Shown here piece by piece: positions 27,122 to 35,298 of a stretch of 64,000 nt of DNA. The notes beneath the pieces are model-generated. The model searched no databases. It saw nothing but the letters and a program-made list of their open reading frames with translations, and was not told where the DNA came from. Both the position numbers and the translations under genes were made by a program. The DNA comes from Oleomonas cavernae. Its GTDB lineage: Bacteria > Pseudomonadota > Alphaproteobacteria > Zavarziniales > Zavarziniaceae. Every line of letters starts with the position of its first letter. Position 1 is the first letter of the stretch. The stretch lies in contig NZ_QYUK01000011.1 of assembly GCF_003590945.1 (NCBI RefSeq), positions 524,001 through 588,000 of the forward strand, in the 5' to 3' direction.

Positions 27122-29170
27122 TTAGGGGGCGGTCCAGGTGGCCCGGGGCATGGGGCCTTTGCGGGCGGGGCTGACCAGGGCCAGGGCGCTTTCGGGCAGG
27201 TCCAGGCGGCTGGCCGCCAGCCAGGCTGCCCAGGTCGCATTGGGGTAGTCGGGGCCGATATCGCCGGTCGGCTCGATGTCCGGCCATTGCATGGAATAGA
27301 TGAAGACGCCGGCGGCCCCGGTCGTCACCACCTGGTTCAGATAGGTGGTGAAGTCGGCCATGGTGCGCTTGACCGGGCCGGTTTCGGGCGGCCCGACCCG
27401 CAGCCCCAGGTACAAGGGCGTGGCCGGGAAGAAATACTGATAGGCGGCCAGGGCCACCGTGGGGTCGTAGTCCACCCCGGCGTCGTAACTCATGATGTGG
27501 ATGCCGTCGAGGGCCGCGGTCGCCCCGGCGTCGCGTGACAGGGCGAGGTTGTAGCCCGAATTCCAGCCGAAGGGGGCGGCGGTCCGATAGGGCACCTGGC
27601 CATAGGCGCCGACATGCAAGGCATCGAGGAACACCAGATAGGGCGAGGGCAACCCGGCCCTTACCAGGTTGACGACGCTGATCATCTCGGTGTCGGTGTA
27701 GCAGCTTCGCGTGCCATCGGGATTGTCCCAGCAATGGTGCGCGGGATCGAGATCGGGGGGCAGGTTCTCATAGTCGATCACCACGCCGGCAACGCCCATG
27801 TCGTCGCAGAACTGGCGCATGCAGGCGACATGGGCGGCGGTCATGCCGCCGAAGCCCAAGGGGAAATAGGCCTGCGGCCGGTAGCCGCGATAGCCGGCGG
27901 AATAGATGACGCCGGCGCTGAGGGCCACGCTGGCGCTGGTGGCGGTCGCCGCCTGGGACAACAGCAGCGAATTGGGCGGGCTGCCCGGCGGGTCCAAGGC
28001 TAGGATGGTGGTGCCGTCGGGAATGTGGGGGCCCGTGATCGCAAGGCCGGCAAAGACATTGGTCATCGACGAGACGTTTTCGACCACGGCGCTGCCCAGC
28101 GTGACCGCGCCGGTGAAACTGGCCCAGGCCGACAAGGCGGGGATGTCGTTGGCGTCGGGCGTGGTCTGGTTGATGCCCAGCATGATCTTGATGCCGGGAT
28201 TGCGGCTGCGCAGCAGGTCGAGCGTGTCCTTCAGCAACTGGGCGGAATAGCGCCAGTTCAGGCCGACCGTGTGCTTGATGTCGTCGCCAAGGCCCTGGTA
28301 GGTGCACAGCGGCACGCCGAAGCTCAAGACCACCTGCTCGACATAGGCCGGGATGCGGGAGAGGCGGAAATCATCGGGCAGGGGATAGGGCACGGGCGGG
28401 ACATCCATCCAGCTTTCCCAATAGAGGTGGAGCTTCTGGCCCGACGGCGTCGGCACGCTCTCGAAGCTGGCGGTCGCCGCCAGGGTGACCCCTGGCAGGG
28501 TAATCGCCGCCGTTCCGGTCACGCCCGGCAGCAGTGTCAGGCCGCTTTCGGCTTCCAGCGCGATGACGCTGTAATGCGTCCCGGCCGACGGGGTCACCGT
28601 GAGGCCGACGGTCGAGCCCAGCAACCCGCCATAGGAGAACACGGAGGCGGTGCCGCCGGTGTCGTCCGCGCTCGCCCGCAGGGTCCAGCCGCTGGACGGC
28701 GCCATGGTCACCGTGGCATCCCATGACGACAGGGCGAAGGCCGCGAGGGCTGAGGTCAGCCTGGTGCCGGGCAGGGAAACCGAGGCGGCGGTCGCGCCGT
28801 GGATGATCGGGCTGACGGCGCGCGCGCCCAGTGCGCCCGAGACCCCGAACAGGGCCACCGCGGCGACCCGGATGTAACCGTGATGGGCCGTCGCCGTGAC
28901 GGTCAGCGTCTGCGCGCCACCCGCCGGCGCATTCAGGAACATGACCGTCGCCATGCCGAAATCCTGGTCGCCGAGATCCAGGCTGCGCAGGGCCGAGAGC
29001 GGCGCGCCGCCATAGCTGACCTGCGGCGGCGGCGCGTCGGCCGTGGTCCAGCCGATGGCGACCGCCAGCAGGTTTCCGCCCAGCACGTTGAAGGACATGG
29101 CCGCCGACTGGCCCGCGGCCGCCAGCGCGCCCAGGTTGGCGGCGCCGAAGGCGGTGGCAAGCGCAGTCAA
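27122..29170 (-). CDS. Phage tail-type protein with GH18-like C-terminal domain
   Basis: 682 residues, no signal peptide. The N-terminal about 230 residues are Ala/Gly/Thr-rich beta repeats typical of phage or tail-fibre proteins. The C-terminal half looks like a TIM-barrel of the glycoside hydrolase 18 type: LSFGVPLCTYQG, IKIMLGINQT, the candidate catalytic strand GVAGVVIDYENLPPD (DxE of the DxxDxDxE motif), HIMSYDAGVDYDP and GVFIYSMQWPD. Likely binds or cleaves a surface polysaccharide. It closes a three-gene cassette with 29174-29575 and 29572-31095. Confidence 0.65.
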   Translation of the reverse strand: MTALATAFGAANLGALAAAGQSAAMSFNVLGGNLLAVAIGWTTADAPPPQVSYGGAPLSALRSLDLGDQDFGMATVMFLNAPAGGAQTLTVTATAHHGYIRVAAVALFGVSGALGARAVSPIIHGATAASVSLPGTRLTSALAAFALSSWDATVTMAPSSGWTLRASADDTGGTASVFSYGGLLGSTVGLTVTPSAGTHYSVIALEAESGLTLLPGVTGTAAITLPGVTLAATASFESVPTPSGQKLHLYWESWMDVPPVPYPLPDDFRLSRIPAYVEQVVLSFGVPLCTYQGLGDDIKHTVGLNWRYSAQLLKDTLDLLRSRNPGIKIMLGINQTTPDANDIPALSAWASFTGAVTLGSAVVENVSSMTNVFAGLAITGPHIPDGTTILALDPPGSPPNSLLLSQAATATSASVALSAGVIYSAGYRGYRPQAYFPLGFGGMTAAHVACMRQFCDDMGVAGVVIDYENLPPDLDPAHHCWDNPDGTRSCYTDTEMISVVNLVRAGLPSPYLVFLDALHVGAYGQVPYRTAAPFGWNSGYNLALSRDAGATAALDGIHIMSYDAGVDYDPTVALAAYQYFFPATPLYLGLRVGPPETGPVKRTMADFTTYLNQVVTTGAAGVFIYSMQWPDIEPTGDIGPDYPNATWAAWLAASRLDLPESALALVSPARKGPMPRATWTAP

Positions 29171-29173
29171 GGC

Positions 29174-29575
29174 TCAGCTCCCGGTGGGCAGGGTCAGGGA
29201 GAAGCCGGTGACCAGCACCACGCCGCCGCTGATCAGGCCCAGGCTCAACAGCTTCAGCGGGCCGGCCCCGGCCATGCCGGTGACCGAGCCGATCAGGATC
29301 TGCTGCCCCGTGGGATCGCGCAGGCGGAACCAGGCCGCGGTGCCGATCAGGGCCACGGTGGCAAACCAGGTGCCCGAGAGCGCGATGGTGCCCCCCGCCG
29401 CCGGCGCGAAGGCGGCCGCCGGCAGATGGATGGAGACCAGGGGCGTGGCGGTGATCGGGTCGTCGGGATTGCCGGGCGCGGTGCCGGCGAACAGGTCAAG
29501 CCAGCCGTCGTCGAAGACGGCGCCCAGCGCGGTTGCCAGGGTGTTGGCCAGGGGCGTGCCGAGTTTCAGCATCAC
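29174..29575 (-). CDS. Small phage-tail-associated-like protein
   Basis: 133 residues (MMLKLGTPLANTLATALGAV...DDGWLDLFAGTAPGNP...GTWFATVALIGTAAWFRLRD). Pattern as in small proteins found beside tail-fibre genes in prophages of GC-rich bacteria. Overlaps the upstream gene by 4 bases and is 3 bases from the downstream one. Function not known. Confidence 0.55.
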   Translation of the reverse strand: MMLKLGTPLANTLATALGAVFDDGWLDLFAGTAPGNPDDPITATPLVSIHLPAAAFAPAAGGTIALSGTWFATVALIGTAAWFRLRDPTGQQILIGSVTGMAGAGPLKLLSLGLISGGVVLVTGFSLTLPTGS

Positions 29576-31095
29576 AGGCTGCCCGCGCCGATCGGGTTCC
29601 AGGTGGTGCCGTCGTACTCGAATTCGGCGAACTGGTTCTGCGACAGGGTCTTGCTGCCGATGGTCACGGTGAAGCCGGCGACCATGTGGACGATGCGGAA
29701 GCGGGCGCCGTTATAGGCCCTGGTGGTCGACAGCGTATAGGTCCGGTTGGCGGTCCAGGTGCCGCCGGTGATGATCACCGGCTGCTGCGAGAGCACGGTC
29801 AGGGTCTGGTTGGCATTGGCCGTGATCGTCTGGCTGCCGGTTTCCTTCAGCCGGCGCCAGAACGCCCCGTCCCAGCAGACCGGGCCGCCGACGCCGCCGC
29901 CAAGATCGGTGACATAGGCCATGGCCCCCACGGCCGCGGCCGTGGGCAGCCCGGCGACCGTGAACGAGGGCAAGTAGAGCGCCCGGTTGGCGTCGACGAC
30001 GATATTCTCGCCGCCCATCTTGAGGTTGCCGGCACTGTCGACCGCCAGGCGCAGGCGCTGCGTGCCGCCGCTGTCGGTGACATAGAAATTGATCCGGCCG
30101 GGGACGATCCCGGCGGCGACCGTGCCCTCCACCGTGAAGCGCAGTTCCGCGGCATTCTGCCAATCGGTGCCGTCGCTGCCGACCACGATGTTGCGGCCCA
30201 GCGTGTCGCCGGCAGTTACCGCGCCGTGGACGCCGACGGCACCCGACGACTTGCCCTGGATGATCGCCGGGTTCTGGATCGGGCTGCTGGCATAGCGGGC
30301 GAGGAAGATCGACGTGCCGGCATCGCTGCCCAGGATCTGCAGGCGCGGTGCCGTGTTGGGGATGGGCGTCTGCGCTGCCACGGACGTCGTCGCCAGCAGC
30401 CAGCGCTTGGCCGCATCGACATAGCCGACCTGGCCGCCGGCGGCAAAGCCCAGGGCGCTGGCCGCCGGCGCGAACAGGCCGACGTTGGTATAGCCGACGC
30501 CGACGCTGGGGGCGTTGGCGTTGCCGATGCCATGGGCGGCGGTGGTGAACGCGGCCGCTGCCGGGGTGGTCGTGCCGATGGCGGGCGGGGCGGCCAGCGC
30601 CGCGGCCAGATCGGCGGCGACCAGGGCGCGGAAACCGGGGGCGGCGGCCGCGCCGGTGGTGGGGCCGGCCCACACCTTGCCGGCCGCCTGGGCCAGCGCG
30701 GTCAGCGACAAAGTACCCACGCCGGTGACCGGGGCGCCGGTTGCGAATTCGGGCGGCGCGCTCAGGCCGACGCTGGTGACCACGCCGGGCGGCCAGGCGG
30801 TGATGATGTCGATGACGACCGCGGTCCAACTGACGCCGCTGTCATAGGAGGTGTATTCGATATCGGCCACGGCCCCGGGGGCCGGGTTGATGCCGGGGAC
30901 ATAGCCGTTGGCCCAGGTGATCCCGCTGGCCGGCAACAGTGCCCGGCCGCCGGCCGTGCCCTGGATCAGGCGCAGCACCACGACGATGAAGGTGTCGGCA
31001 GGCTGGGTTCCGGCATCGAGGCTGATGGCATAGGCGCCGACGGTTGCCCCCAGCGTCGCCTGGAACACGCGATCGCTTGAGACATCGATCGTCAC
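29572..31095 (-). CDS. Phage tail fibre-like structural protein
   Basis: 507 residues. The N-terminal part is a short beta domain. The middle has the tail-fibre-like text TSVGLSAPPEFATGAPVTG and KVWAGPTTGAAAAPGFRALV. The C-terminal part (NLKMGGENIVVDANRALYLP, AVGAMAYVTDLGGG, ITANANQTLTVLSQQ) resembles fibre shaft/tip domains. No capsid, portal, terminase, lysis or integrase gene is in the window, so it is an orphan fibre cassette, a decayed prophage or part of a tailocin continuing elsewhere. Confidence 0.6.
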   Translation of the reverse strand: MTIDVSSDRVFQATLGATVGAYAISLDAGTQPADTFIVVVLRLIQGTAGGRALLPASGITWANGYVPGINPAPGAVADIEYTSYDSGVSWTAVVIDIITAWPPGVVTSVGLSAPPEFATGAPVTGVGTLSLTALAQAAGKVWAGPTTGAAAAPGFRALVAADLAAALAAPPAIGTTTPAAAAFTTAAHGIGNANAPSVGVGYTNVGLFAPAASALGFAAGGQVGYVDAAKRWLLATTSVAAQTPIPNTAPRLQILGSDAGTSIFLARYASSPIQNPAIIQGKSSGAVGVHGAVTAGDTLGRNIVVGSDGTDWQNAAELRFTVEGTVAAGIVPGRINFYVTDSGGTQRLRLAVDSAGNLKMGGENIVVDANRALYLPSFTVAGLPTAAAVGAMAYVTDLGGGVGGPVCWDGAFWRRLKETGSQTITANANQTLTVLSQQPVIITGGTWTANRTYTLSTTRAYNGARFRIVHMVAGFTVTIGSKTLSQNQFAEFEYDGTTWNPIGAGSL

Positions 31096-31255
31096 CGATG
31101 CCGTGGTCAGTTCGCCAAGATCAACGACTGTCGTCAGGGCTCCCTCCCGATCCCGCTGTGAGGAACGAGGGGAGCCTGAACCCGACTCTCCGGTGATGCA
31201 ACCTTAAAATATTATTGCAACATGAATGCTATTTTAGAGAGAGATCGGTGCCTCG

Positions 31256-31852
31256 TCAGAACACCGCGTAATGCACCTCGGTGGGGGCGAGGCCGTCGCC
31301 GTTCACCGGGGTGATGTCCATCGGGCAGGCGGACATGACGGCGATGCAGTCCATTTCCGCCCGGAACACCACATGGTCGCCCGGTCGCGAGGTGGGGGCG
31401 ACGAAGGCCACGTTCAGGTCCGGCCCTGAGACCGGCACGTTCATGAAGACATTGAACGGCGCCGGGCATTCGGGCGCCGCCAGCCCCAGGCGGCGCATGG
31501 CGATCCCCAAATTGTCCGTGCAGTTCTCGTGATAGGTGGTGCAGCCCAGTTCCATGTAGCGTTGCAGGTCGCAGGCGGCGATCACCGTGTCGTGGATGCC
31601 GGGCGTGGTGTCCTCCACGAAGGTCAGGATCGGGCGGCGCTTGTTGGTCACCAGGGGATCGCCCGGCCTGGGGATCAGCCGCAGCAGCCTGGTGTGAAGG
31701 TGCTCCATCGACAGGAACTCGCGCGGGTCGTCGGCGCTGAAGGCCCAGAAATCGACCACCTGGGAACCATGGGTGTTGATCAGTTTCAGCGACTGCCCCT
31801 TGCCGACCCTGACCGCCACCCCTTGCCGCGCCGGCACCACACCTTCGATCAT
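31256..31852 (-). CDS. DUF1989 / urea carboxylase-associated family protein
   Basis: 198 residues from the ATG at 31852 (AGAGG six bases upstream). Family blocks: GQSLKLINTHGSQVVDFWAF, EFLSMEHLHTR, HENCTDNL and the C-terminal CPMDITPVNGDG. Relatives next to urea carboxylase are subunits acting on carboxyguanidine. Here the gene is alone, without a partner subunit or carboxylase, so the substrate is open. Seen: conserved cysteines and histidines that could hold a metal. Confidence 0.8.
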   Translation of the reverse strand: MIEGVVPARQGVAVRVGKGQSLKLINTHGSQVVDFWAFSADDPREFLSMEHLHTRLLRLIPRPGDPLVTNKRRPILTFVEDTTPGIHDTVIAACDLQRYMELGCTTYHENCTDNLGIAMRRLGLAAPECPAPFNVFMNVPVSGPDLNVAFVAPTSRPGDHVVFRAEMDCIAVMSACPMDITPVNGDGLAPTEVHYAVF

Positions 31853-31946
31853 CTCGAACCTCTTGCATTGAACCCGGGCAAGCCTAGGGCAGGATCGCGC
31901 CGCCAACCTTCGCCGTCTCTCAAATCATTGTTGGAGCAGCACCACG

Positions 31947-32894
31947 CTACCGCAGCGTCGCCTTGAAATGGGCCCACAGCACGGTGCCGGTATCGATGTC
32001 CTGGTTGGCCCCGCCCAGCATGCGGGCGATCACCGGCCCGACGGTCAGGCCGGGCGTGATATGGCCGCCGCCGTGAACCACGTACTGGACCGAGGTGGTT
32101 CCACCGGCACAGCCGGCACGCAGGCGCCGTTCGACCCAGGAGCCGTCGCGCGGGTCGAGGTCGGGCAGCTTCTCGCTGCTGATCGGGGCGGCGCAGCCGG
32201 CACGGTCGGCCCAGAAGGCGAAGGTCTGGTCGGCCGAGGCCAGCGCCGGCTGCACCTGCCCACGCTTCTTCACGCCGGACGGCTGGCCATTGAAGGGGAC
32301 CAGCGGATCGTCGGTGCCGTTGAGCGAGAGCCAGGGCAGGGGTTTGGCCGGCTTGCACGCGGCAAGCTGATCGGCCGGCAGGTTGGCGATCAGGTTGGCC
32401 CCGGCCCGTAGCAGGCTGCCGGCCTGACAGGCGAAATACATCGCCATGAAGCCGCCGTTGGACGGGCCGGCAATGAAGACTGCGGTCGCATCGCCGCCAT
32501 CGCGCGCCGTCACATCGTAGATGATGGCTTTGATGAAGCCGATGTCGTCGGCCGTCGAGGCCTTGTCGCCGGCGATGGTGGCGCCCCGGCCGTCGTTCCA
32601 GTGGTCATTCACCCCTTGCGGGGCGACGACGATGAACCCCTCCTGCTGTCCCAGGGTCGGCAGGCTGGTCTGGCGCCAGATCTGCTGGGCGGTCTGGGTG
32701 CCGCCGTGCAGCAGGATGACGATGGGGTGGTGCCCTGCCGCGGCGACGGGCTGCACCAGATAGGTGCGGTCGCCATCGTTTGTGGCCAGGTGGCGCACCT
32801 GGGCCTGCCGCGGGTTGCCCTTGTCGGGAAAGGCACCGGCGGAGGCCGCCGGGGCAAGGATCAGCAGCAGGGCAAGCACGAGAAGCGGGCGCAT
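31947..32894 (-). CDS. Secreted LpqC-like polyhydroxybutyrate depolymerase/feruloyl esterase family protein
   Basis: 315 residues. Signal peptide RPLLVLALLLILAPAASA. Alpha/beta-hydrolase with oxyanion segment VILLHGGTQTAQ, nucleophile elbow GPSNGG, acid region LNGTDDPLVPFNG and a late His in VVHGGGHITPG. The family includes secreted depolymerases and acetyl-xylan/feruloyl esterases; the substrate is unresolved. The IS element's right-hand end begins 13 bp before the start codon, so the native promoter and probably the ribosome site are displaced. Confidence 0.82.
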   Translation of the reverse strand: MRPLLVLALLLILAPAASAGAFPDKGNPRQAQVRHLATNDGDRTYLVQPVAAAGHHPIVILLHGGTQTAQQIWRQTSLPTLGQQEGFIVVAPQGVNDHWNDGRGATIAGDKASTADDIGFIKAIIYDVTARDGGDATAVFIAGPSNGGFMAMYFACQAGSLLRAGANLIANLPADQLAACKPAKPLPWLSLNGTDDPLVPFNGQPSGVKKRGQVQPALASADQTFAFWADRAGCAAPISSEKLPDLDPRDGSWVERRLRAGCAGGTTSVQYVVHGGGHITPGLTVGPVIARMLGGANQDIDTGTVLWAHFKATLR

Positions 32895-32916
32895 GGCGGC
32901 GAGCTTGGGTAGTGTC

Positions 32917-33798
32917 TCAGTTTGAATTATCTGCGCCGCGCTTTTTGTAAGGCCCGCGAGGCTTCGGGGTTTCGCGCGCATCCATCCGGGCGATGATGTC
33001 CTCCCAAGACCACAGCTTATCAGTGATCTTAGCTGCCATCGCGGGCGATACGCGCAGGCTCTTGTGGATGCGGATGAAATTGTAGAACGCGAAGTACAGC
33101 GACAGCGCATGCATGTGGTTGTCGAGCTTCTTAGAGAACGCATTCGTCAGCCTGGTGAAGCGGCGCATGCTCATCCGCATGGTGAGGTTCTGCCGCTCGA
33201 CGTAGCTGGTCGAAACCGCCGCCTTGTCGGGGTTGCCCGTGATCCGCTGCTTGCGGGCACCGACGCACTCAGCGGGGCTGTAGCGGCCCTTGTGAGCCTC
33301 GGGAATGTCGCCATAGATCTTTACCAACATCGCATAGTCCACATCGTCGCCAAAGGCTCCCTCGACCGCTTCGAGGTAAGCCTTGTGGCCATCCGTCGTT
33401 AACTGGACACGGTTGGCAAGCCGCGACCGCAGATCATCCATCAGGACGATTGCCGACTCTGATGAGCGATCCCCGACGTAGTAGCTGACGATCAGCTTGG
33501 TTTCGGCGTCGAGGGCCGTCCACGTCCAAACGTCGCCCGCATCCGCGTTGCCGGTCGTCTTAGCAACCCGCTGCTTGGCGTAGCAGAAAGACCAGATTTC
33601 ATCACACTGGACGCGAGAGGCGCGAACCTCGCGGACCATCTCGTCATGCAGTTCGGCGCAGGTCTCGCCAGCGTCGACCAGCATCTTGGTCACGGTGTTG
33701 ATCGAGACATCCACCACGCGGCTGATGGTCCGCATGCTGCTGCCCTCGCAGAGAAGCGAGAGGATTTGGACGCGCTTGGCGAGGGGCAGCTTGTTCAT
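32917..33798 (-). CDS. IS1-family-like DDE transposase
   Basis: About 293 residues from the ATG at 33798 (MNKLPLAKRVQILSLLCEGS). N-terminal helix-turn-helix (MRTISRVVDVSINTVTKML), then the catalytic core with VQCDEIWSFCYAK (first Asp), LTTDGHKAYLEAV (second Asp) and SYVERQNLTMRM (Glu). The C-terminus is HKSLRVSPAMAAKITDKLWS. A TTGACG-17-TATCTT promoter ends 6 bases before an ATG (33804), so the mRNA may be nearly leaderless. The reading frame stays open upstream to 33846, but that part lies in the promoter. Confidence 0.9.
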   Translation of the reverse strand: MNKLPLAKRVQILSLLCEGSSMRTISRVVDVSINTVTKMLVDAGETCAELHDEMVREVRASRVQCDEIWSFCYAKQRVAKTTGNADAGDVWTWTALDAETKLIVSYYVGDRSSESAIVLMDDLRSRLANRVQLTTDGHKAYLEAVEGAFGDDVDYAMLVKIYGDIPEAHKGRYSPAECVGARKQRITGNPDKAAVSTSYVERQNLTMRMSMRRFTRLTNAFSKKLDNHMHALSLYFAFYNFIRIHKSLRVSPAMAAKITDKLWSWEDIIARMDARETPKPRGPYKKRGADNSN

Positions 33799-33857
33799 GC
33801 CCATAAGATATGAACTTTTATGCTTAGCGTCAAGCAAATATGCCATATCGAATTCTC

Positions 33858-33910
33858 ATGCTTGCAAAATAATCGTGCAAGCATATGCTTGCAGAATAAA
33901 ACTGCAAGCA
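33858..33910. promoter_or_regulatory. Cluster of TGCTTGCA/TGCAAGCA half-sites between transposase and P63C genes
   Basis: Half-sites at 33858-33866, a perfect 18-bp palindrome TGCAAGCATATGCTTGCA at 33876-33893 and another half-site at 33903-33910, just before the GTG of the P63C gene. Related TATGCTTAGCG text occurs near 33819 and upstream of the 78-residue gene (about 35177-35195). Likely operators for a regulator acting on the element. Confidence 0.5.
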
Positions 33911-33923
33911 AGGAGTTGCGGCC

Positions 33924-34931
33924 GTGACAAACGCTAGGGACAAAACCAAGGTCGCCGGAGGTATCGCGCGCGCAAAGGCGCTCACTCCGGCAGAACGAAG
34001 CGACATTGCGAAACGGGCAGCAGTGAACCGGTGGAACAAAGACCTTCCGGCTGCGATCTACACCGGCGAAATCGAAATCGGAGACGCTCGGCTTTCATGC
34101 GCGGTCCTGGAAAATGGTATTCGCGTTCTCACCCAAAGCGACATGATGCGGGCCTTGGGACGTTCGCGTCAGGCCAAGGGCCGTGGCTTTTATGATGCTG
34201 ACGTCAACCTGCCTGCCTTCCTGACGGCAAAGAACCTAAAGCCCTTTATTCCCAATGAGTTGTATGTGACGTCCAGCCAGATCGAATTCCGCTTGCCTTC
34301 AGGACAAAAAGCATTCGGTTATCGCGCAGAAATGTTGCCTCAGGTTTGCGAAGTTTACCTTAAGGCGCGGGATGCGGATGGACTCACTCACAATCAGGAG
34401 CACATTGCGCGGCAGGCAGATATTCTCATGCGCGGCCTCGCGACTGTCGGCATTGTGGCTCTTGTCGATGAGGCCACGGGATACCAGCGGGATCGTGCCG
34501 CCGACGCGCTCGCAAAGATACTTGAAAAGTTCATCGCCAAGGAATTGCAGCCATGGGTTCCGACATTCCCTGACATGTTCTATGAGGAACTGTTTCGACT
34601 GCGCGGACTTGATTTTCCCCGCGAGACCGTGAAGCGTCCGCAATACTTTGGACATCTAACCAACGACATTATTTACGAACGTTTAGCGCCCGGCATAAAG
34701 GACGAACTGCGCAACACCACGCCCAAGTTGCCGTCCGGTCGGCGCAAGCATCATATGCATCGGAAGCTGACGCCCGAGATGGGGCACCCCAAGTTGCGTG
34801 AACACTTAGCCTCGGTTACGACCATCATGCGGCTCAGCAGCAACTACGAGGAATTCAAGCGGAACCTAGACAAGATACACCCGCGCTATGGCGACACGAT
34901 CCCAATGGATTTTGGCGACAAGGGGCTTTAG
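33924..34931 (+). CDS. P63C-domain protein (IS passenger)
   Basis: 335 residues from a GTG preceded by AAGGAG. The centre matches the phage P63C domain (PF10546) pattern: GYRAEMLPQVCEVYLKARDA, LMRGLATVGIVALVDEATGY, then ILEKFIAKELQPWVPTFPDM. The N-terminus has a basic segment LTPAERSDIAKRAAVNRW also found in the neighbouring small protein. P63C proteins occur in phages and mobile elements; their biochemical role is not established. Codon use is less GC-biased than in the host genes. Confidence 0.8.
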   Translation: MTNARDKTKVAGGIARAKALTPAERSDIAKRAAVNRWNKDLPAAIYTGEIEIGDARLSCAVLENGIRVLTQSDMMRALGRSRQAKGRGFYDADVNLPAFLTAKNLKPFIPNELYVTSSQIEFRLPSGQKAFGYRAEMLPQVCEVYLKARDADGLTHNQEHIARQADILMRGLATVGIVALVDEATGYQRDRAADALAKILEKFIAKELQPWVPTFPDMFYEELFRLRGLDFPRETVKRPQYFGHLTNDIIYERLAPGIKDELRNTTPKLPSGRRKHHMHRKLTPEMGHPKLREHLASVTTIMRLSSNYEEFKRNLDKIHPRYGDTIPMDFGDKGL

Positions 34932-35164
34932 CGATTCTTCCAACGGCCTTCCGCTGCTTTCTTGGCGATCTCCGTCCGCCGCTCTGGGCTCATGGTCTCA
35001 GCACGGCGCTTGCCGCCCTTGGCGCCTAGCGCCTTGGCGGCAGGGTCTTTGCCGTCATCCTTGGGCGGGGCTTCCTCGATCTCGCCAGTGGCGATCTTGG
35101 CGACCATGATGGCGGCGCCGATCACGTCGGCGGGGCGCTTCTCGCCTTTGGGGCCTTTAGGCAT
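34928..35164 (-). CDS. Small basic protein (IS passenger)
   Basis: 78 residues, Lys/Arg/Ala-rich. The C-terminal motif GGKRRAETMSPERRTEIAKK, continuing AAEGRW, is close to the N-terminal segment of the P63C protein. The N-terminal part (KRPADVIGAAIMVAKIATGE) may be helical. Converges on the P63C gene with a 4-base overlap of ends. A nucleic-acid-binding role is inferred from charge only. Confidence 0.65.
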   Translation of the reverse strand: MPKGPKGEKRPADVIGAAIMVAKIATGEIEEAPPKDDGKDPAAKALGAKGGKRRAETMSPERRTEIAKKAAEGRWKNR

Positions 35165-35298
35165 GTTGGTTCCGTCCTATGCTTTCCGCTAAGCATATAG
35201 GAGGCGCCGGCCGGATGCGATGCCAGCGTCAACAGGGCTGGATTTCAAACTGAGACACTACCCGAGCTTGACCTGCCGGGCGTCCGCCCTCAAGCCTT

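Larger units (their letters stand above)
32908..35262. mobile_element. IS1-family-like insertion sequence with two passenger genes
   Basis: 2355 bp, bounded by perfect terminal inverted repeats GGTAGTGTCTCAGTTTGAA and flanked by an 8-bp target duplication CGAGCTTG (32900-32907 and 35263-35270). Contains a DDE transposase, a P63C-domain gene and a 78-residue basic protein gene. The intact ends and duplication indicate a recent single insertion. The interior is visibly AT-richer than the host genes. Confidence 0.92.

Noticed and set aside
26970-27734. N-terminal extension of the DEAD-box helicase up to 27734
   Set aside because: The added residues are unlike any helicase and overlap the phage-tail-like gene in another frame; the Q motif starts just after the ATG at 26969.
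31141-31255. AT-rich stretch with TGCAA/TTGCA arms tested as a riboswitch for the DUF1989 gene
   Set aside because: It lies downstream of that gene, not in its leader, and no conserved guanidine riboswitch core is visible.
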